64,000 bases of DNA from assembly GCA_027924645.1 (NCBI GenBank), contig BSBN01001752.1:10372001-10436000 (forward strand), in the 5' to 3' direction. Positions 58,307 to 64,000 of this stretch are shown piece after piece. The DNA is from Cunninghamia lanceolata (Eukaryota; Streptophyta; Pinopsida; Cupressales; Cupressaceae). The number at the start of each line of letters is the position of its first letter. The first letter of the stretch is position 1. The notes beneath the pieces are model-generated. The model ran no database searches and was not told where the DNA came from. It saw nothing but the letters and a program-made list of their open reading frames with translations. Both the position numbers and the translations under genes were made by a program.

Positions 58307-59861
58307 TTGAAAAGGAAAAGAGTTGTAGAAGAACAAGTTAATTACTATTTTCTTTCAAAAGTTGAACCAAAAACTGTGAATGAAGCTTGCAATGATGAAA
58401 ATTGGGTAAAGGCCATGGAAGAAGAGCTGATGGAGATTGAGAAGAATCAAACTTGGGAATTGGTTCCTAGACCTATTGATAAGAATGTCATTGGAACTAA
58501 ATGGGTTTTAAGGAAAAAGATGAATGAAAATAGAGAAGTTGTAAACAAAGAAAGGCTTGTGTGCAAAGGATATTCTCAAATTGAAGGAATAGATTTTGAA
58601 GAGACTTTTACTCTAGTAGCTAGGATTGAAGTAATTAGAATATTTCTAGCATTTGCAGCTCACAAAGATTTCAAAGTGTAACAGATGGATGTGAAATCTG
58701 TATTCTTGAATGGTGTGTTGGAAGAGGAAGTTTACATTGAGCAACCGGAAGGATTTCAATTATCAAATCAAGGAAACATGGTATGCAGATTGAAGAAAGC
58801 CCTATATGGACTCAAGCAAGCTCCCAGAGCCTTGTATGAAAGGTTAGACAAGTCTTTGTTGCAGTTAGGGTTTAGTATCAATGATAATCAAATCTTGATT
58901 GTTGTAGTCTTTGTTGATGACATTATATTTGGAGGAAATGAAGGTATGTGCATGAAGTTTGTAGGAGAAATGCAAAATGAGTTTGAGATGTCTATGTTTG
59001 GTAAAATGAATTTCTTTCTAGGTCTGCAAATTACTTAATCAGATAAAGGAATCTTCATTTCTCAATCTAAGTATGTGTAAGAGTTGTTGAAGAAGTTTGG
59101 GATGGAGGACTCCAAACTAGTATGCACTCCCATGGTGACTGGATGCAAGTTGAACAAAACTAATGAATCACCTAAGACTGATCAAAAAAGGTACAAATCT
59201 ATGATTGGAGGATTACTTTATCTAACTCAAACCAAGCCTGATATAATGCATGCTATATGTCATGGCAAGATTTCAAGAAGATCCTAGAGAGTCACATGTG
59301 ATGGCAGTCAAGAGAATCTTGAGGTATTTGAAAGGCACATCAAATCATGGCTTATGTTATCTAAAGGATAATGATTTCACTCTCAGTGCTTATATAGATG
59401 CAGATTGGGCTGAAGATGTTGGTGATAGAAAAAGTACAAGTGGAGGTGCTTTCTTCTTGGGTAATAGATTGGTTTCATGGTTGAGAAAGAAGCAAGATTC
59501 AATATCCTTGTCTACTGCAGAAGCAGACTATATTACAGTAGCATGTTGTTTCACTCAAGTGTTATGGATGAAGTAGACTTTGACAGACATAAGAGTTTTG
59601 TATGAAGATCCAATTGAAATCTTTTGTGACAATACAAGTGCTATAAAAATTTCAAAGAATCTAGTAATGCACTCAAGAACAAAGCATATATCAATAAGAT
59701 ATCACTTTTTGAGAGAAAAAGTGACAGAGAATGAAGTAAAGATGGAATATGTGTCCACAAAGGATCAGATTGTAGATATTTTCACTAAGACTCTGTCTAA
59801 GGATACCTTTGAGTATCTCATAGAAAAGCTAGGGGTCATTACCCCTCCTACTCTGAACTAA
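58307..59861 (+). pseudogene. pol: Copia reverse transcriptase and RNase H
   Basis: [75 protein letters not shown] and FVDD (58910-58921). About ten residues are missing between LGFSIND and the FVDD strand compared with normal copia RT. RNase H: YIDADWAEDVGDRKSTSGG, SLSTAEADYI and FCDNTSAI. One frameshift near 59262 and stops at 58679, 59036, 59078 and 59574. It ends at the TAA at 59859. Confidence 0.88.
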
Positions 59862-60203
59862 GATGCATAGGAATGCATCAATCTAATGGTGCCTAGAGCC
59901 TCATTCATTGATCTAGATTGATGTTTTGAGAACTACCTCTCAAGGGGAGTAGGTAGATGTTATTGAAATGATTTACTAATAATTAGCAGTAAGTATTGAT
60001 AACAAAGAAATTTTAAGTTGATCAAAGTAGGAGAGTGCAAGTATGTGCCCTTCGCCATTGATGTCAAAGGGGGAGAGAAATCATGTGAAAAACTCAAGGG
60101 GAGAAAGAGTGCAAATGTGTAAAAAGAAAGGGGGATTATCTTGTCTTGATGGTCTTTATAGTTTTTTACATCATATGTTACCATCAATGACAAAGGAGGA
60201 GAT
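59862..60203 (+). other. 3' untranslated region and PPT of element G
   Basis: Non-coding. Contains CATTGATGTCAAAGGGGGAG (60055-60074) and, next to the LTR, ATCAATGACAAAGGAGGAGA, the polypurine tract (60192-60202). The same phrase occurs in C/D (ATCAATGCCAAAGGGGGAG). Confidence 0.8.
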
Positions 60204-61727
60204 TGTTGCAAGTATGTGCCTAACCGGTGTTAGCATTGATGTCAACATATCTGTGTTGTCATTGGTGTCAACTGTGCTCTTATTTTAATGCTTTCTTGTA
60301 ATGAGTTAGATGCTTTGCATTGGCCTATATAAATGTTGAAGATAGTGAATAAGTATTCTTGATACTGAATTTCCAAGTGCTTTTGAGAAAATTTGCCCCT
60401 CTAGTGGAAACAGTGTATTGAAGAATATATTTGTTTACAACAGAATAGTCTAGTAGATTGCTTTGCATTTCTTGTAGAATGAATATCTTTGTCTGTGGAT
60501 TGGAAATCAGTTAGAGACATGTCTAATGATTCTATACTCCAAGTTTGAGCCTCTGGTATGAAGATTTGAGTGAGTTATGTTCACTAGAGTGAAAACTACT
60601 TTTTCTATATATTTGATGGTGACAGGGAGAATGTATTATGCTCTGCATTCCTCTGCATTTGAGTATTTTAGTCTACAGTTTTGGAATCTAGTTTGAAATG
60701 ATGATAAGTACCTTCAACTCCAATGGCTCATGATTTAGTCATCCGCAAGTGATCCTTTCTATAAGACAGTGGATAACAGTTATGTTCAAGTGTTCTTGAT
60801 TGAAGAATCTTATGGACAAAGTGTTTAGAGGTTATGCGTATGTTCTTGGTGATTACAATGTGCTTGTGGATGTCTTCTGATCATGTTCCTACCTTTGGAT
60901 TGGTCCGCGGAGAGAAATTTGGATCGTGGATGAAGACTGTTCTTAGAAGACTTAGTGTTAACACCAGTCTTAGTCGACCTATTTGTTTCCACTACTTGTG
61001 GAGATGCATTGAAGATTGAGGAAGCATGTTGTAGCGTGGAAGATTGCATTTGAGTCCTAACTAAGGTGTAACGTGATCTGCATACATCTTTTCCTTAGCT
61101 AATTTTATTTAGGTCCAAACCTATTTCTATGTATGTTTGTAATGCCAACCTTGGAGATTGTTCCAATGTTTGATGAATGTAATGCTGACCTTGATGTACA
61201 TTCCAAGGTTGATGAATTCTATAAAAACATCTAATGAAAGTGCAAAAAAGATGTCCTTGTGTGAAAATACAGAGATAAGTAAAAAGTGTAAGAAGAACAA
61301 AGTAGAGGAGTTATATTGTGCTTCAATGGAACTAAACCTAGGCATGGAGTAGATGCTATTAAATCATCTCACCAACCCTTGGTAGTGAGCCACCCCTTGG
61401 CAATGAGACGATCTTGGCAATGAGCCCTAACTTTTGCAGTGAGCATTTTGGGCAGTGAGCCTCTATTTTTTAGTATTGCTATAACATATTTATTTCGGTG
61501 GGCAAACACCCACAGTGGTTTTTCCCTTTTAGGGTTTTCCACATAAAAAAATATGGCATCTCATGTGTTGGATTTGTTACTGTGTTGATTTTCTTGTTTC
61601 TTAATTTCATGGTTAAATCTTAATAACAATGATTAAACATTTGAAGTGTTGATATTCATAAGTAGTTAAAGTTTTTGAGATAACTAATTCACCCCCCCCA
61701 CTCTTAGTTGTCATATGCATTTCAACA
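60204..61727 (+). repeat. 3' LTR of element G
   Basis: Full-length copy, TGTTGCAAGTATG...TTTCAACA. Carries the GTGAGCC repeat (61383-61460) and AGGGTTTTCCACAT. Confidence 0.93.
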
Positions 61728-61732
61728 AGAAT

Positions 61733-63296
61733 TCCACCATATATCCCAAAAAGTGGTGACAACATAAGTGAACCTTGTGCTAGTAGTCAAGTGTGGCAAA
61801 AACCTTAATGAATTGTGCAAAAATGAGGGTAGGAGTGTTATGAAACAACCCTTGGGATTGAAAGGAAAAACCATTTATAAAGATGTGTGAATTTAGAGTG
61901 GCAATGCCACCTATAAGTTCTGCCTAGGTTCTAAATGGTGGAAAGATCATTAGTGATTAGCAATTTGTGTTAAAAGAAGGTAAAAAGACTTTGGCACCAT
62001 TTTGTAGTGGTTGTGCCAGCAAAAAGTTTTGCCTAGCTAAAAAGGGTGGCAACAAGCTTATGAAAATCCACTTCAAACAAAGAGAAGAAAAAAGGTTTAA
62101 ATTATGGTATACTTTCTTAGTGTCTTATCCATGGGAAAGTTTTGCCAAATCACAATTTATGTGGCAAACTCATCCAAAAGTTCTACCATGCATTCAAGTG
62201 GTAAAGTCATAAGTGAAAGGTAACTCAAGTAGAAAAAAGCTTAAAACATAAGAAAATAGAACATTTTTAGTAGCACTACCACCTCCAAACTCCACCCTCC
62301 TATACATAGACAACCAACATACAATTTCATGCATATGTTAAGTGTTTTAAAGGGTAAATTATGAAAAAGATGGGACTACCTCAAGCTTAGATGCCTATAT
62401 TGCAAAGGAAGCAAAGTTAAAGCTTGGATTCCTATATTAGACCATTTGAACTATTTTATTTCTTCTTTGTAGAAGATAGAATTAGAGTTGTAATAAAGTG
62501 GAGCTTTATTGAGATTATTTTATTATTTGATCCCAAAAATCTACCTCTATATAGTTTATAAATAAGTGTATTGATCACATAATCTTCAATGAGAGTTGAT
62601 GTCAGTCATATTGTAAATATTTTCATTTGAACTTTGAAGTTAGGTCAATGTGTTTTTGTATAGTGAAGGATGCATGATGTTAAGATTATGATGTAGAACT
62701 TGTCAGGTTGTTATTTAGTACTTGTTAAATATATTTTTGTAATTTCCTAAAGTAATTCAAAAGTAGAATGTTCGGAGTCAAAATTTGGACTAGAAAAATT
62801 TATGTAATTCAATTATAGTTGTGAATGTAGTTTAACAATTTCCCTCATGAAATTGTGTGATGTTGATTTGTTAAACCTTTTCTTTTTTATGTACATTTAT
62901 TGGTCTTCAATTTAGTAAGTAGTTTTCATTTGTTGGTGTTTCCCCACTAAATCTTTGTTTACAACCAAATACTAACCTCTTTTTTATCCATTAGAAATTT
63001 GTTCTCATTCATGCTTGAATTGATATCCTCCATAAATCTAAAAATCTTGTTACAAGGCTTAACTATTCATAGTTCAACACCTACATTTGAGATAAAAATA
63101 TAGTCAACTAGATATTTATATTTAATGTAAAAGCCTAATGAAATATTGGACAATGTCTATACTTCTAAATTTTGTTATTTTTAGGTTTAGTTAGATCTGA
63201 GGGAGCCTCCCCTTATAGTTTGAAGAATAGTTCTACCATATGTGTTCTTCTTCTTTGTGTTATCTAGAAATAGACAAATTAAACATTAATATTTTT
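61733..63296. other. AT-rich non-coding stretch
   Basis: No ORF with recognisable motifs, no strong internal repeat. A frame at 61967-62212 has no family features. The region may be the flank of G or a decayed LTR, given the PBS-like word that follows. Confidence 0.5.
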
Positions 63297-63325
63297 TAGT
63301 GACTCTACTGGGGAAAGAGATACAA
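63297..63325 (+). other. Possible decayed gypsy primer-binding site
   Basis: TAGTGACTCTACTGGGGA follows a T-rich stretch. It looks like the plant gypsy PBS form TGGCGACTC(T/C)…TGGGGA with C-to-T/G-to-A decay. It would mark the inner edge of an old 5' LTR. Weak. Confidence 0.3.
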
Positions 63326-63590
63326 CAGATCAAGTTTGTGACAGAAAACCTTATTGCCTCAGGTTGAAATCTTTTCATCCTGGTTGATTAGGTATACCTT
63401 AGATCATGGAGGAAGGTAGGGTTGCCTAATCCTACTTTTTGAATGCCTACTCAAGTACATTCAAACAAAGTTTCATATTCAACAATGGTTCATGAACTTA
63501 ATGGAATATTTATAGGAGATGAAGATAAAGATAAAGAACTATTTCAATAAATGGGTGATAACACCCATAAAAATGATCCCAATGATTATC

Positions 63591-64000
63591 TGTTGGTAAG
63601 AGACACTGTGTGGCTTCATAAGTGTTGTCATTGATGGCAACAAAGTCTATCCCACACATCTACAGTACATAGTATGCCTATACTAGAAGTCAGATTCAAG
63701 ATTATTTTGGTTAGGTGAATAAGAGCAGAGTATGTAACAAGGTCTGACAATTAGGTCCGGATCTCTCAGATGGTGTAACCTAGTAAGTTACGGACTTGGA
63801 CAAGTCAAGAGGTGTATCATGACTACTGTATTCCAAAGATTTAGCTTCCGATGATAAAGCAATAAAAAGATATGAGCATCTGATTGTTGGGTTCCAATCA
63901 GGTAGCGCAAATAGAGGAAGAACTGACCGACAGAGTATCAGACTTCAATCCGGATGTGTAAAACGTCCTGATCAAGTAATCTGTGATATTATACATTATT
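63591..64000 (+). mobile_element. Element H: start of a C/D-family LTR
   Basis: TGTTGGTAAGAGACACTGTG start and TGTTGTCATTGATGGCAAC, matching the LTR starts of D (26573) and C (minus strand of 17791). No PPT precedes it, so it is likely the 5' LTR of a plus-strand element or a solo LTR. It runs off the window. Confidence 0.8.

Larger units (their letters stand above)
45211..61727 (+). mobile_element. Ty1/copia retrotransposon G (split by element I)
   Basis: LTRs start TGTTGCAAGTATGTGCC and end TTTCAACA. The target duplication AGAAT is exact (45206-45210 and 61728-61732). The 5' LTR is 45211-46734 plus 55730-55761; the 3' LTR is 60204-61727. Interior: PBS 55763-55775, gag, protease, integrase, RT, RNase H, PPT. 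Removing element I leaves about 7.5 kb, a normal copia length with long LTRs. The polyprotein is dead through stops, one frameshift and integrase active-site changes. Confidence 0.93.

Noticed and set aside
61967..62212. 81-codon ORF with clustered Cys residues
   Set aside because: Isolated, no recognisable domain, AT-rich context, not supported by a second copy.

Overview
The window is plant nuclear heterochromatin built almost entirely of LTR retrotransposons inserted into one another. The evidence for a plant is the initiator-Met primer-binding sites, a Tat-type Ty3/gypsy pol with a second RNase H, and plant-mobile-domain ORFs. A large TE-rich genome such as a gymnosperm is my best guess, but the sequence does not prove it. 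I see no intact host gene, tRNA, rRNA or CRISPR array. Nearly every coding region is decayed by in-frame stops and a few frameshifts.

Layout, left to right. 1-2408: end of a long ATGATG/TGACGTCA-rich LTR (element E). 2409-24454: a Tat-like Ty3/gypsy element (A, + strand) with gag, protease with G-patch, RT, RNase H, second RNase H, integrase, an antisense plant-mobile-domain (PMD) ORF and its 3' LTR. A is interrupted at 10269-17791 by a complete non-autonomous copia-like element (C, - strand). C has no pol and carries a zinc-knuckle ORF1 plus a 1067-codon ORF2 of unknown function. 24455-27597: the 3' part of a relative of C (D, + strand). 27598-44676: a second Tat-like element (B, + strand) that starts at its gag/protease; its antisense PMD ORF is split by another LTR element (F, 35935-40969, - strand). 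45211-61727: a Ty1/copia element (G, + strand) whose 5' LTR is split by a young gag-only element (I, 46735-55729, - strand) with LTRs of about 2.95 kb. 61733-63590: AT-rich relict DNA. 63591-64000: start of another C/D-family LTR (H).

The junctions suggest the insertion order B, then D into B, then A into D, then C and E into A; F entered B independently and I entered G. Target-site duplications support this: AGAAT for G, CCCCC for I, GTACC for F, and GGGTA/GGATA for C.

How the parts may work together is inference. A and B would encode their own replication machinery, although both copies now carry Asn at the second catalytic Asp of integrase. C, D and H lack pol but share the PBS type, the PPT and LTR-end motifs with G-like copia elements, so they were probably mobilised in trans. 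The most unusual content is ORF2 of C/D, the antisense PMD ORFs, the repeated PBS block of element I and the TGACGTCA-rich long LTRs.
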